From the NCBI RefSeq assembly GCF_000220525.1, contig NZ_AFPK01000013.1, positions 1 to 64,000 on the forward strand: a stretch of DNA of 64,000 nt. Direction: 5' to 3'. How positions within the stretch are numbered: position 1 is the stretch's first letter; every line of letters begins with the position of its first letter. This stretch comes from Ochrovirga pacifica. GTDB taxonomy: Bacteria > Bacteroidota > Bacteroidia > Flavobacteriales > Flavobacteriaceae. Below the pieces are notes generated by a model. It did no database searches and was not told where the DNA came from. It worked only from the letters and a program-made list of their open reading frames with translations. Below, one piece after another: positions 33,670 to 42,093 of the stretch. The position numbers and the translations under genes are program-made.

Positions 33670-34035
33670 ATGTCAAAAAAACACGTAAGTGCTGATGTAT
33701 TAATCAGTACAATTTTAAAAGGAATTGATGAGGTAAAAGGTGAACATATTCAGTTATTAGATTTACGTGAAATCGATAACACTATTTGCGATTATTTTAT
33801 CATTTGCTCTGGTACCTCTAACACACACGTTAATGCAATTTCTGGTTCTGTTCAAAAAATTGTAGGAAAAGAAGCCAAAGAAAAAGCTTATCATGTAGAA
33901 GGTGAAGCTGAAGCCAATTGGATTTTAATTGATTATGTAAACATCGTAGTTCATGTGTTTCAAAAACCAGTAAGAGAACTTTACGATATTGAAGGATTAT
34001 GGGGGGATGCTAAGATTACAACAATTTCATCATAA
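33670..34035 (+). CDS. rsfS: Ribosomal silencing factor RsfS
   Basis: This 121-residue protein has the RsfS/DUF143 motifs: LDLREIDNTICDYFIICSG at about 35-53, TSNTHVNAIS at about 54-63, and WILIDYVNIVVHVF followed by REFY-like RELYDIEGLWGDA near the C-terminus. It binds L14 and blocks joining of ribosomal subunits when nutrients are low. It lies 29 bases before ftsH and probably opens the run rsfS-ftsH-LUD-cdsA-psd. Confidence 0.95.
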   Translation: MSKKHVSADVLISTILKGIDEVKGEHIQLLDLREIDNTICDYFIICSGTSNTHVNAISGSVQKIVGKEAKEKAYHVEGEAEANWILIDYVNIVVHVFQKPVRELYDIEGLWGDAKITTISS

Positions 34036-34064
34036 CCCTACTAAAAGTACAAACAGATTAAAGA

Positions 34065-36038
34065 ATGAAAAACGAGAACAAAAACCAGCCAAAGAGCAAT
34101 GGCATGAAACCTAAATTTAATGCTTATTGGATTTATGCTCTTATTATTGCTGTGATTATATCATTTAATGTATTTGATAGTTCTGCTAGCAATACAGATG
34201 TAACTAAAAATAAATTTGAAGAGCTGTTAAGAGCCAATAGCATCAAAAAAATTGTTATAGTTAACAACGATTATGCAGATATTCATTTAACCGAAGAAGC
34301 TCAAAAAGAGTTTTTACCTAAAGGATCTCAGGATGCCCTTCCTTGGTTACCAGGTCGTGCTACACTAACATACAACTTTGGTAGTTTAGAAAACTTTGAA
34401 AACAACATCAATCAAAGTAAAGAAAAATACAATCTAAATTTTGATTTAAAAAACGAAAACAGGACCAATATTATGGACTCCTTAATCGGATTTTTACCCT
34501 TTGTTATCATCCTAGCTTTGTGGATTTTCTTTATGAGAAGAATGTCTGGTGGAGCATCTGGAGGAGGTGCAGGTGGTCAAATTTTTAGCATTGGTAAATC
34601 CAAAGCAAAACTGTTTGATGAAAATCAAAAAATAAAAATTTCTTTTAAAGATGTTGCCGGATTAGAAGGAGCTAAAGAAGAAGTACAAGAAATTGTAGAC
34701 TTTTTAAAAAGCCCACAAAAATATACTTCTTTGGGAGGTAAAATACCTAAAGGGGCTTTATTGGTAGGACCTCCAGGAACAGGAAAAACCTTGTTAGCAA
34801 AAGCAGTAGCTGGAGAAGCAGGTGTTCCTTTCTTCTCTTTATCTGGATCGGACTTTGTAGAAATGTTTGTAGGAGTAGGAGCCTCTAGAGTACGTGATTT
34901 ATTTAAGCAAGCAGCTCAAAAATCACCATCTATCATTTTTATTGATGAGATTGATGCCATCGGTCGTGCCCGTGGAAAAAACAACATGACAGGTGGAAAT
35001 GATGAAAGAGAAAACACCCTAAACCAGTTATTAACCGAAATGGACGGTTTTGGTACAGACACCAATGTAATTGTACTTGCGGCTACTAACCGTGCAGATG
35101 TATTAGATAAAGCTTTGATGCGTGCTGGTAGATTTGACAGACAGATTTATGTAGATTTACCTGATTTAAATGAACGTAATGCTATTTTTAATGTGCATTT
35201 AAAACCTTTGAAATTATCTAACGATGTTAAGATAGATTTTTTAGCACAGCAAACACCAGGTTTTTCTGGAGCTGACATCGCCAATCTTTGTAACGAAGCT
35301 GCATTAATGGCTGCTAGAAAAGGAAAGCAAGAGATAGAAAACCAAGACTTTTTAGATTCTGTTGATAGAATTGTTGGAGGATTGGAAAAGAAAAATAAAA
35401 TTATTTCTGACAAAGAAAAGAAAACTATTGCTTTTCATGAAGCTGGGCACGCAACAGCAAGTTGGATGTTAGAACATGCTGCTCCGCTTGTAAAAGTAAC
35501 CATTGTGCCTAGGGGACAGTCTTTAGGAGCTGCTTGGTATCTGCCTGAAGAAAGAATGATTGTTCAAACAGAGCAGATGTTAGACGAAATGTGTGCTGCT
35601 TTAGCTGGTCGTGCTGCAGAAAAAATTATTTTCGATAAAATTTCTACAGGAGCATTAAGCGATTTAGAAAAAGTAACCAAACAGGCTAGAGCTATGGTAA
35701 GTATTTATGGTTTGAGTGATAAAATAGGAAATTTAACCTATTACGACTCTACTGGACAAGAATACTTTAACAAACCTTATAGTGAATCTACTGCCAAATT
35801 GATTGATGAAGAAATAAGTAGTATTGTAGAAAATCAATACCAAAGAGCCATAACTATTCTTACAGAAAACAAAGAAAAGTTAACTGAGTTGGCCGAAAGA
35901 CTTTTGGAGAAAGAAGTTATTTTTAAAGATGATTTGATAAAAATCTTTGGAAAAAGACCTTTTGAAGATTCGCTATCAGAAAAATTACAAGATAAGCTTA
36001 CAGAAAAGGAAAATAATTCTGAAGCAACTGAAGCATAA
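34065..36038 (+). CDS. ftsH: ATP-dependent zinc metalloprotease FtsH
   Basis: This 657-residue protein has two membrane segments (about 20-36 and 138-157) around a periplasmic domain. An AAA+ domain follows with Walker A GPPGTGKT at 235-242, Walker [12 protein letters not shown] near 292-302 and the second region of homology ([20 protein letters not shown]). The M41 protease domain has the zinc motif HEAGH at 458-462. It degrades misfolded membrane proteins and short-lived regulators. A Gly-rich linker ([11 protein letters not shown], 161-171) follows the second membrane segment, as in other Bacteroidota FtsH. Confidence 0.97.
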   Translation: MKNENKNQPKSNGMKPKFNAYWIYALIIAVIISFNVFDSSASNTDVTKNKFEELLRANSIKKIVIVNNDYADIHLTEEAQKEFLPKGSQDALPWLPGRATLTYNFGSLENFENNINQSKEKYNLNFDLKNENRTNIMDSLIGFLPFVIILALWIFFMRRMSGGASGGGAGGQIFSIGKSKAKLFDENQKIKISFKDVAGLEGAKEEVQEIVDFLKSPQKYTSLGGKIPKGALLVGPPGTGKTLLAKAVAGEAGVPFFSLSGSDFVEMFVGVGASRVRDLFKQAAQKSPSIIFIDEIDAIGRARGKNNMTGGNDERENTLNQLLTEMDGFGTDTNVIVLAATNRADVLDKALMRAGRFDRQIYVDLPDLNERNAIFNVHLKPLKLSNDVKIDFLAQQTPGFSGADIANLCNEAALMAARKGKQEIENQDFLDSVDRIVGGLEKKNKIISDKEKKTIAFHEAGHATASWMLEHAAPLVKVTIVPRGQSLGAAWYLPEERMIVQTEQMLDEMCAALAGRAAEKIIFDKISTGALSDLEKVTKQARAMVSIYGLSDKIGNLTYYDSTGQEYFNKPYSESTAKLIDEEISSIVENQYQRAITILTENKEKLTELAERLLEKEVIFKDDLIKIFGKRPFEDSLSEKLQDKLTEKENNSEATEA

Positions 36039-36060
36039 ACTGTAGACGTTAACTATTTGA

Positions 36061-36657
36061 ATGAATTTTTTTAAAAAACTTTTTAAATCTTCAAATAACA
36101 CCACATCATCTAAAGAAGAAAAAGCAGAGCAACCTGCCAAACATACTTCTTTAGATGATTTGTTTGTTCATCACTTTATTCATAAAGAAGGTAAGTTTTT
36201 ATATTGTCTATCTACTCAAGAAGCCTTAGAAACCTTAAAAAACATCTTGCAAGAAAACCAATGGAATAGCCTCACCACTATTCAAAAAAACTTGATGGAA
36301 ATCTGTCAGCAAAACGCTATTTTTGTTGAAAACCTTAATACAAACACTACATTTTTTACTACTTGCGAACACCTTTTAGCAGATTCAGGAAACATTTTAC
36401 TGTCTTCCAATCAACTAGGAGAAATGAAGCTAAGCCAATTGAATGAAAATTTTATTGTATGGGCTTACACAAGTCAAATTGTAAAAGATATGAGAGAAGG
36501 GTTAACAGGTATTAAAACCAACAACAAAGGAAAAATACCTACAAATATTTGTGATATTAGAAATTACACTATTAACCAATCAAAGGAAAATAATTTTATG
36601 GATTACGGAATTTCTAATAGTAAAAATTTGTACTTAATTCTTGTTGAAGATTTATAA
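36061..36657 (+). CDS. LUD-domain protein (LutC/YkgG-like)
   Basis: This 198-residue cytoplasmic protein contains the LUD domain. HEHLLADSGNILL-like TCEHLLADSGNILLSSNQLGE (about 107-127) and the C-terminal glycine-poor segment (FMDYGISNSKNLYLILVEDL) mark it. LUD proteins take part in lactate use or other redox enzyme complexes, but single flavobacterial members next to ftsH have no known role. A basic, Ser/Lys-rich N-terminus (residues 1-30) precedes the domain. It is 22 bases after ftsH and 9 before cdsA. Confidence 0.8.
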   Translation: MNFFKKLFKSSNNTTSSKEEKAEQPAKHTSLDDLFVHHFIHKEGKFLYCLSTQEALETLKNILQENQWNSLTTIQKNLMEICQQNAIFVENLNTNTTFFTTCEHLLADSGNILLSSNQLGEMKLSQLNENFIVWAYTSQIVKDMREGLTGIKTNNKGKIPTNICDIRNYTINQSKENNFMDYGISNSKNLYLILVEDL

Positions 36658-36666
36658 TTATTAACC

Positions 36667-37491
36667 ATGTTACAAAGAGCTTTATCAGGAATTATTTTTA
36701 TTAGCTTGCTTATAGCTGCTATACTTTATAGTTCGCTAACGTTTCACCTGTTATTTTTTATTTTTTGTCTTTTAGCAGTGTACGAGTTTCAGAAAATGGC
36801 AAAAATCTCCTCTCCTCTACTCTATGCATTGGCTAGTGTCTATTTTTTATTTTCGGAAGGAACATTGTATTTGGTACAAGGGAAATCTGCTTTTTTAGAA
36901 TTTTACATTCAAAAATACCAACACAGTGCCCAGTATTTTATTTTGTTTAGTTTCTTTTTGATTAGTCTATTTTCTAAAGACATCAAAAAACCTTTTAAAT
37001 ATTTGGGTAAAATTTTTATTACCTATATATATGCTATTTTGCCTTTTACCATTATTACTGCTATTCCATATATAAACGAAACTCACAGCTATGATGGGCA
37101 AATTATCTTGGGTTGTTTGATTTTAATTTGGTCTACCGACACCTTTGCTTACTTAACAGGAAAAGCCTTTGGTAAAAGAAAATTATTTAAACGAATATCT
37201 CCTAAAAAAACCATTGAAGGTTCTATTGGTGGAGTAGTTATGACTTTGCTAATTGCTTATATTTTATCACTAAACTTTACACAACACAACCTATGGGCAT
37301 GGCTAGGCCTTAGTTTGGTTGTAAGTGTTATGGGAAGTATTGGAGACCTTATTGAATCTATGTTTAAAAGAGCTGTTAAAATTAAGGATTCTGGAAATAT
37401 TATCCCTGGTCATGGGGGTATTTTGGATCGTTTTGATAGCTTAATATACGCATCACCATTTATCTATTATTATTTACATTTAATGTACTAA
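36667..37491 (+). CDS. cdsA: Phosphatidate cytidylyltransferase
   Basis: This 274-residue membrane protein has about 7-8 segments and the CDP-alcohol motifs: WSTDTFAYLTGKAFGKRK, then ISPKKTIEGSIGG (about 177-189), and the C-terminal signature GSIGDLIESMFKRAVKIKDS-x-x-IIPGHGGILDRFDS. It makes CDP-diacylglycerol from phosphatidate and CTP, the branch point for phospholipids. It is followed 4 bases later by psd. Confidence 0.95.
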   Translation: MLQRALSGIIFISLLIAAILYSSLTFHLLFFIFCLLAVYEFQKMAKISSPLLYALASVYFLFSEGTLYLVQGKSAFLEFYIQKYQHSAQYFILFSFFLISLFSKDIKKPFKYLGKIFITYIYAILPFTIITAIPYINETHSYDGQIILGCLILIWSTDTFAYLTGKAFGKRKLFKRISPKKTIEGSIGGVVMTLLIAYILSLNFTQHNLWAWLGLSLVVSVMGSIGDLIESMFKRAVKIKDSGNIIPGHGGILDRFDSLIYASPFIYYYLHLMY

Positions 37492-37495
37492 AATT

Positions 37496-38149
37496 ATGTT
37501 TCACAAAGAAGGAAAACTAATCATTACTGTTACACTTATTCTGGCTATTATTGCTATAGACATGTCTTATTTTTTATTACAAGACTATGCTTGGTTACAA
37601 TATTTAATTTACGCTATAGCCTTATTTTTTGTTGTAATTATTCTTCAATTTTTTAGAAATCCAAAAAGGAAAACAAACAGTTCTGATCAGCACATAGTTG
37701 CTCCAGTAGATGGAAAAGTAGTAGTAATAGAAGAAGTTTACGAACCTGAGTATTTTAAAGATAAAAGATTACAGGTCTCTATTTTTATGAGTCCGCTAAA
37801 TGTACACGTTACTCGTTATGCTTTAAGCGGATTGGTAAAATTTAGCAAATACCATCCTGGTAAGTTTTTGGTTGCATGGCACCCAAAAGCTTCGGAAGAA
37901 AACGAAAGAACTACAGTAGTAATAGAAAACAAACAAATAGGAGAAGTTTTGTATCGTCAAATTGCTGGTGCTTTGGCCAAAAGAATTGTAAACTATGCTA
38001 CAGAAGGAGAGCAAGTAATACAGGGAACCGATGCTGGATTTATTAAATTTGGTTCTCGTGTTGACCTCTTTCTTCCTTTAGATGCTAAAATAAATGTATC
38101 TTTAAATCAGAAAGTAAAAGGGGCAGAAGATGTAATTGCTACTTTATAA
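37496..38149 (+). CDS. psd: Phosphatidylserine decarboxylase family protein
   Basis: This 217-residue protein has two N-terminal membrane segments (about 8-27 and 31-50), then RNPKRKT. The Psd core follows: APVDGKVVVIEEV (about 65-77), IFMSPLNVHVTR (about 96-107) and the self-cleavage site KFGSRVDLFLP (about 183-193, with GS as the cut point that forms the pyruvoyl group). It makes phosphatidylethanolamine. It is the short bacterial form with one compact chain. The gene overlaps nothing, and the acyl-CoA-binding protein gene starts 13 bases after it. Confidence 0.93.
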   Translation: MFHKEGKLIITVTLILAIIAIDMSYFLLQDYAWLQYLIYAIALFFVVIILQFFRNPKRKTNSSDQHIVAPVDGKVVVIEEVYEPEYFKDKRLQVSIFMSPLNVHVTRYALSGLVKFSKYHPGKFLVAWHPKASEENERTTVVIENKQIGEVLYRQIAGALAKRIVNYATEGEQVIQGTDAGFIKFGSRVDLFLPLDAKINVSLNQKVKGAEDVIATL

Positions 38150-38162
38150 AATACACTATTTT

Positions 38163-38438
38163 ATGACTAAGGACGAATTACTTAAAGAACGTTTTAAAAA
38201 AGCCGTACAAATAGCATTAGACATGGAACCCTTACCACCTGATGTAATGCTAGAATTTTATGCTTACTATAAACAAGCCACTAAAGGTGATAATTTTAGT
38301 TTTAATGCCAATTTAGATACGGACGTAAGAAACACCTTTAAATTTAATGCTTGGATGCAATTAAGAGGTATTTCTCCGCAAAAAGCTCAAAAAGAATATA
38401 TCAAATTAGTAGAAAAATACACCAATCAAAAAATTTAA
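38163..38438 (+). CDS. Acyl-CoA-binding protein (ACBP)
   Basis: This 91-residue protein is a complete ACBP domain: FKKAVQIALDMEPLPPDVMLEFYAYYKQATKGDN (positions 9-42, with the Y-x-x-YKQA-T-x-GD signature) and then KFNAWMQLRGISPQKAQKEYI. The family binds long-chain acyl-CoA esters in a four-helix bundle. ACBP is common in eukaryotes and found only in some bacteria. Its place right after cdsA and psd suggests it serves phospholipid synthesis. I use the ATG at 38163; an upstream Met at 38136 lies inside psd. Confidence 0.9.
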   Translation: MTKDELLKERFKKAVQIALDMEPLPPDVMLEFYAYYKQATKGDNFSFNANLDTDVRNTFKFNAWMQLRGISPQKAQKEYIKLVEKYTNQKI

Positions 38439-38445
38439 TTACCAT

Positions 38446-39051
38446 ATGAAAAAATTAGCCATTACATTATTAGCTGTTTTATCTCTAACCGCATGTAATC
38501 AAAAAAAGAAAGAAAATACATCTACAGCACCTAAAGAAAATACCGTACAACTAAATGCCGAAACTGTAATTGTAAACTGGACAGGATACAAGTTTACTAA
38601 CAAAACAGGAGTTAAAGGTCAGTTTCAAAAAATAAATGTTAGCAATAATAAGGCTGCTGAAACTAAAAAAGAGGCTTTAAACGGAGTTGAGTTTTCAATT
38701 CCTGTGAGTAGCATTTTTAGCAACAATGGAGTTAGAGATGCCAAATTAAAATCGTTGTTTTTTGGAGTTATGGATCATACAGAATTGTTGTCTGGTAAAG
38801 TTACATCTGTTTCTGAAAATGGTGGCGTGATTGCTTTAACAATGAATAATGAAACACATGATTTGCCATTTACATTAACATCTCAAGGTGCAACTTCTTA
38901 TTTAACAGCAACTGTAGACGTTAATACCTGGAATGCCCAAAAGGCTTTAGCATCTATACACAAAGCATGTGAAATGTTGCATACTGGTGAAGACGGTGTA
39001 AGTAAAACATGGAACACTGTAGATTTGGATGTAGTTCTAAACTTCAACTAA
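38446..39051 (+). CDS. YceI-family lipoprotein
   Basis: This 201-residue protein has a lipoprotein signal (MKKLAITLLAVLSLTAC, Cys17) followed by a Lys-rich linker and a YceI domain from about residue 30 to 201. The lipocalin-like barrel shows VNWTGYKFTNKTGVKGQF (about 43-60), GVEFSIPVSSIFSN and VTSVSENGG. YceI proteins bind isoprenoid-type lipids in the periplasm. It is 8 bases after the ACBP gene and ends the transcript at a terminator. Confidence 0.87.
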   Translation: MKKLAITLLAVLSLTACNQKKKENTSTAPKENTVQLNAETVIVNWTGYKFTNKTGVKGQFQKINVSNNKAAETKKEALNGVEFSIPVSSIFSNNGVRDAKLKSLFFGVMDHTELLSGKVTSVSENGGVIALTMNNETHDLPFTLTSQGATSYLTATVDVNTWNAQKALASIHKACEMLHTGEDGVSKTWNTVDLDVVLNFN

Positions 39052-39067
39052 AACCAAACAAGATATT

Positions 39068-39100
39068 AAAAAAACAGCCTAATGGGCTGTTTTTTTTTTT
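39068..39100. terminator. Bidirectional terminator between yceI-like gene and ung
   Basis: A hairpin (AAAAAAACAGCC against GGCTGTTTTTTT with a short loop) is followed by a run of 11 T on the plus strand, with A on the other side that can serve ung from the minus strand. Confidence 0.85.
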
Positions 39101-39110
39101 GCTCTATTCT

Positions 39111-39785
39111 TTAAGAAATACTCCAATCAATTTCTGGAATTCCTTTAGATTTTAAGTAAGTATTTGTTTTGCTAAAATGTCTGTTTCCAAACCAATAGCC
39201 TCTACTTGCACTTGCAGGTGATGGATGGCCGCTTGTAAAAATTTTATGTTTGTCTGTGTCTATTCTTGCTCCTTTTTTTCTAGCAAAACCTCCCCATAAC
39301 AAAAAAACTAAATTATCTTTCTCTTCAGACAAAACATCAATTACAGTATTGGTAAACTGTTCCCATCCTTTTTTTTGATGTGATCCTTCCTCTTTAGCTC
39401 TAACCGTTAAGGTGGCGTTTAACAACAAAACTCCTTGTTTGGCCCAAGGTGACAAATTTCCAGAAACAGGATATTTTACCTTTAAATCCATTGTTAGTTC
39501 ATCAAAAATATTTCTGAGAGATTTGGGGTGCTGTACTCCATCATTAACAGAAAAACACAACCCATTGGCTTGATTTTCTTCATGATAAGGGTCCTGACCA
39601 ATAATTACTACTTTTGTATCTTCTAAAGAACAAGCATTAAAAGCCTCAAATATTTGTTCTTTTTTAGGGTAGCATATATGCTCTTCGTATTCCCTATCAA
39701 CAAATTCTTTTAACTGCTTAAAATACTCTTTTTCAAACTCTTCCTCTAAATAAGGTTTCCATTTGGGGGCTATCGTAAAATTCAT
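39111..39785 (-). CDS. ung: Uracil-DNA glycosylase
   Basis: This 224-residue protein has the family 1 UDG motifs: GQDPYH at 63-68 with catalytic Asp65, NGLCFSV near 74-80, LLLNATLTVR near 120-129, LLWGGFARKKG near 162-172 and HPSPASASRG at 187-196 with His187. It removes uracil from DNA and starts base excision repair. It is transcribed away from mutS2. Confidence 0.97.
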   Translation of the reverse strand: MNFTIAPKWKPYLEEEFEKEYFKQLKEFVDREYEEHICYPKKEQIFEAFNACSLEDTKVVIIGQDPYHEENQANGLCFSVNDGVQHPKSLRNIFDELTMDLKVKYPVSGNLSPWAKQGVLLLNATLTVRAKEEGSHQKKGWEQFTNTVIDVLSEEKDNLVFLLWGGFARKKGARIDTDKHKIFTSGHPSPASASRGYWFGNRHFSKTNTYLKSKGIPEIDWSIS

Positions 39786-39843
39786 GTGGGGTCTTTTTTT
39801 CTCAGAAAATCAATAGTTCTTTTAGCCCTATAGATTTTCTAAG

Positions 39844-39851
39844 TATTTTTG
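39844..39851 (+). promoter_or_regulatory. Candidate -7 box for mutS2
   Basis: TATTTTTG matches TAnnTTTG and lies 32 bases before the mutS2 ATG, in the 98-base gap after ung. No -33 TTG at the right spacing. Confidence 0.35.
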
Positions 39852-39883
39852 CAACAACTTTTATAACAAAAGTAATCTTTTAA

Positions 39884-41797
39884 ATGGGAATTATCACAAA
39901 AAAAACTCTAGAAGACTTAGAATTTAAAGAAGTCTTAAAATCAATCGCCACAAACTGCCAATCTGAAAAAGGAAAAGAAATGGTGGAAAATTTGTTTCCT
40001 TTTTCTAACAAACCTGATCTAGAAAATGCTTTAAATCAAGTACATGAATACCAAGGAGCATTGGTGGCAGAAAACAGAATTCCCAATCATTATTTTGATG
40101 ATATAGAAAAGGAAATAAAACTGCTACGTATAGAAAACAGCAAGCTTTTGCCCGAAGCTTTTTTAAAAATCGCCAATCTCTCTAACACTGCTAATGAGCT
40201 TCTTTTGTATTTTCAGAAATTTAGAGACTACTATCCTACACTGAGCTTACTTGCAGAACCTGTTGAATACACCAAGACTATTGTTGATGAAATTTTTAAA
40301 ATTATTACCAACTATGGTGAAGTACACAACAAAGCATCGGAGTTATTGAATCAGATAAGAAAAAGATTAACAGAGGTTCGAAGTCAGATTAGCAGTTCGT
40401 TTAATAGCGAATTGGCCAAGTACAACAAAGCTGGGTTTTTAGATGATATTAGAGAGTCTATTATAGAAAATCAACCTGTTTTGGCTGTCCAAGCTTTGCA
40501 CAGAAGAAAAGTAAAAGGAAGTATTTTAGGAACTTCTAAAACAGGAAGCATTGTTTTTATTGCTCCACAAAGCACGCTAAACTACCACAGGCAGTTGCAA
40601 GAACTTTTGTTAGAAGAAAAACAAGAAATTGATCGTATTCTACGAATTTTAACCAATGCCATCCGACCATTTACTCCTTTAATCAATCAATACCTACATT
40701 TATTGATTGTCTTAGATGTAATTAAAGCAAAAGCTCAATATGCTAAAGAAATTAATGGAGTTAAACCTGATTTTTCTAGCTCGCAAGAAATTGATTACAA
40801 AGAAGCTTATCATCCTATTTTATTAGAAAAAAATAAAGCCCAGAATTTAGAGGTTGTTCCACAGTCACTTTCGCTAAGCAAAGAGCAACAAATTATTGTT
40901 ATTTCTGGTCCCAATGCAGGAGGAAAAAGTATTACGTTAAAAACTATTGGACTGTTACAAGTTATGATTCAGAGTGGAATTTTAATTCCAGTACATGAAA
41001 CTAGTAAAACGCATTTTTTTGATCATATTTTAACAGATATTGGAGACAATCAATCTATAGAAAACCAATTAAGCACCTATAGCTATCGATTAAAAAACAT
41101 GCGTGGCTTTTTAAAAAAATGTACTGAAAACACCTTATTTTTAATTGATGAGTTTGGAACAGGATCCGATCCTGAATTGGGTGGGGCTTTGGCAGAAATA
41201 TTTTTAGAAGAGTTTTACCACAGAGGAGCCTTTGGGGTTATTACTACGCACTACACCAACTTAAAAGTTTTGGCAGATGAGCTAGACCACGTTGTAAATG
41301 CTAACATGGCTTTTGATAGCAAAACTTTAGAACCTTTGTTTACATTGCTTATAGGACAACCCGGAAGTTCTTTTACGTTTGAAGTTGCTCAGAAAAACGG
41401 AATTCCTTTTAGCCTGATTAATAGGGCAAAAAAGAAAATAGACAAGTCTAAGGTTCGTTTTGATAAAACCATATCTAAATTGCAGCAAGAACGCACCAAT
41501 TTGCAACGCAATACACAGCAAATGGAGCAGCACAGCTCTAAAGCAAAAGAACATGCAGATTTGCTTGCAGAAAAGGAAGCTAAAATTCAAGAAAAACTAG
41601 AAAGTTTTCAGACTTTATACGATAAAAATCAGCGTACTTTAAGCATAGGAAGAAAAGTTAATGAATTGTTAAACAAATACTTTCAGACCAATAACAAAAA
41701 AGAATTTAGATTTGAATTTGACAAATGGGTGTTGATAGAAAAAACAAAATACGATCAAGCACATCCAAAAGTAAAAAAACAAAACCTCAAAAAATAA
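39884..41797 (+). CDS. mutS2: MutS2-type ATPase, N-terminal part ending early by frame break
   Basis: This 637-residue protein has the MutS core: helical clamp region, then the ATPase domain with Walker A GPNAGGKS at 342-349, Walker B TLFLIDEFGTGSD with Asp422 and Glu423, and the THYTNLK signature. A coiled coil (about 505-580) follows. Flavobacterial MutS2 proteins usually continue with a Lys-rich linker and a KOW-like domain to about 720 residues. Here those parts lie in the -1 frame from 41780. The frame ends at TAA 18 bases after an A_AAA_AAA heptamer (41773-41779) that is in frame for -1 slippage. No Smr nuclease domain is seen in either part. MutS2 acts on stalled or collided ribosomes and in recombination control in other bacteria. 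Confidence 0.9.
   Translation: MGIITKKTLEDLEFKEVLKSIATNCQSEKGKEMVENLFPFSNKPDLENALNQVHEYQGALVAENRIPNHYFDDIEKEIKLLRIENSKLLPEAFLKIANLSNTANELLLYFQKFRDYYPTLSLLAEPVEYTKTIVDEIFKIITNYGEVHNKASELLNQIRKRLTEVRSQISSSFNSELAKYNKAGFLDDIRESIIENQPVLAVQALHRRKVKGSILGTSKTGSIVFIAPQSTLNYHRQLQELLLEEKQEIDRILRILTNAIRPFTPLINQYLHLLIVLDVIKAKAQYAKEINGVKPDFSSSQEIDYKEAYHPILLEKNKAQNLEVVPQSLSLSKEQQIIVISGPNAGGKSITLKTIGLLQVMIQSGILIPVHETSKTHFFDHILTDIGDNQSIENQLSTYSYRLKNMRGFLKKCTENTLFLIDEFGTGSDPELGGALAEIFLEEFYHRGAFGVITTHYTNLKVLADELDHVVNANMAFDSKTLEPLFTLLIGQPGSSFTFEVAQKNGIPFSLINRAKKKIDKSKVRFDKTISKLQQERTNLQRNTQQMEQHSSKAKEHADLLAEKEAKIQEKLESFQTLYDKNQRTLSIGRKVNELLNKYFQTNNKKEFRFEFDKWVLIEKTKYDQAHPKVKKQNLKK
41773..41779 (+). promoter_or_regulatory. 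Slippery heptamer A_AAA_AAA at the mutS2 frame break
   Basis: The zero-frame codons are GTA AAA AAA CAA, so the seven A residues fit X_XXY_YYZ exactly. A -1 slip here would give ACA AAA CCT CAA and lead into the C-terminal frame. A one-base A insertion in the run would have the same effect, so a natural mutation or sequencing error is equally possible. Confidence 0.55.
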
Positions 41798-42093
41798 GAG
41801 AAAAAAAAGAAAAAATTAAAGAGGAAAAAGCCATTCAGCAAACCGAAAAAGAAGTATTGCAAAAGGTCGAATCGGTTAGAGAAGAAAAGAAAAAAGAAGA
41901 AAAAATAGCACAACAAAAAAAAGACAGTTATATCTTTAAAGTGGGAGATAAAGTTCGACTAAAGGACGGTAGAGCAAATGGAACAATTGAAAAGATTGAT
42001 AAGAAAAAAATAATTATTGACTACGGTATGTTTACCACCGCTACCACACTAGACAAAATAGAGCTAGTGGTAGCTGCCAAAAGAAAAAAATAA
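41780..42093 (+). CDS. MutS2 C-terminal part (Lys-rich linker and KOW-like domain) in -1 frame
   Basis: Read in the frame entered after a -1 slip, this stretch gives about 104 residues. A highly charged linker (KIREKKEKIKEEKAIQQTEK, then VESVREEKKKEEKIA) is followed by a beta domain with FKVGDKVRLKDGRANGTIEK and IIIDYGMFTTATTLDKIELV. That matches the ending of flavobacterial MutS2 proteins. An open frame reaches back to an ATG at 41725, but the residues before the heptamer look like noise. The stop overlaps the next ATG (TAATG). It could still be made as a separate small protein from 41725. Confidence 0.7.

Noticed and set aside
41725-41779. Separate start for a stand-alone small gene upstream of the mutS2 tail
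   Set aside because: Residues from this ATG to the heptamer (MGVDRKNKIRSSTSK) do not resemble MutS2, while the other frame does. A stand-alone protein is possible but less likely than a split mutS2.
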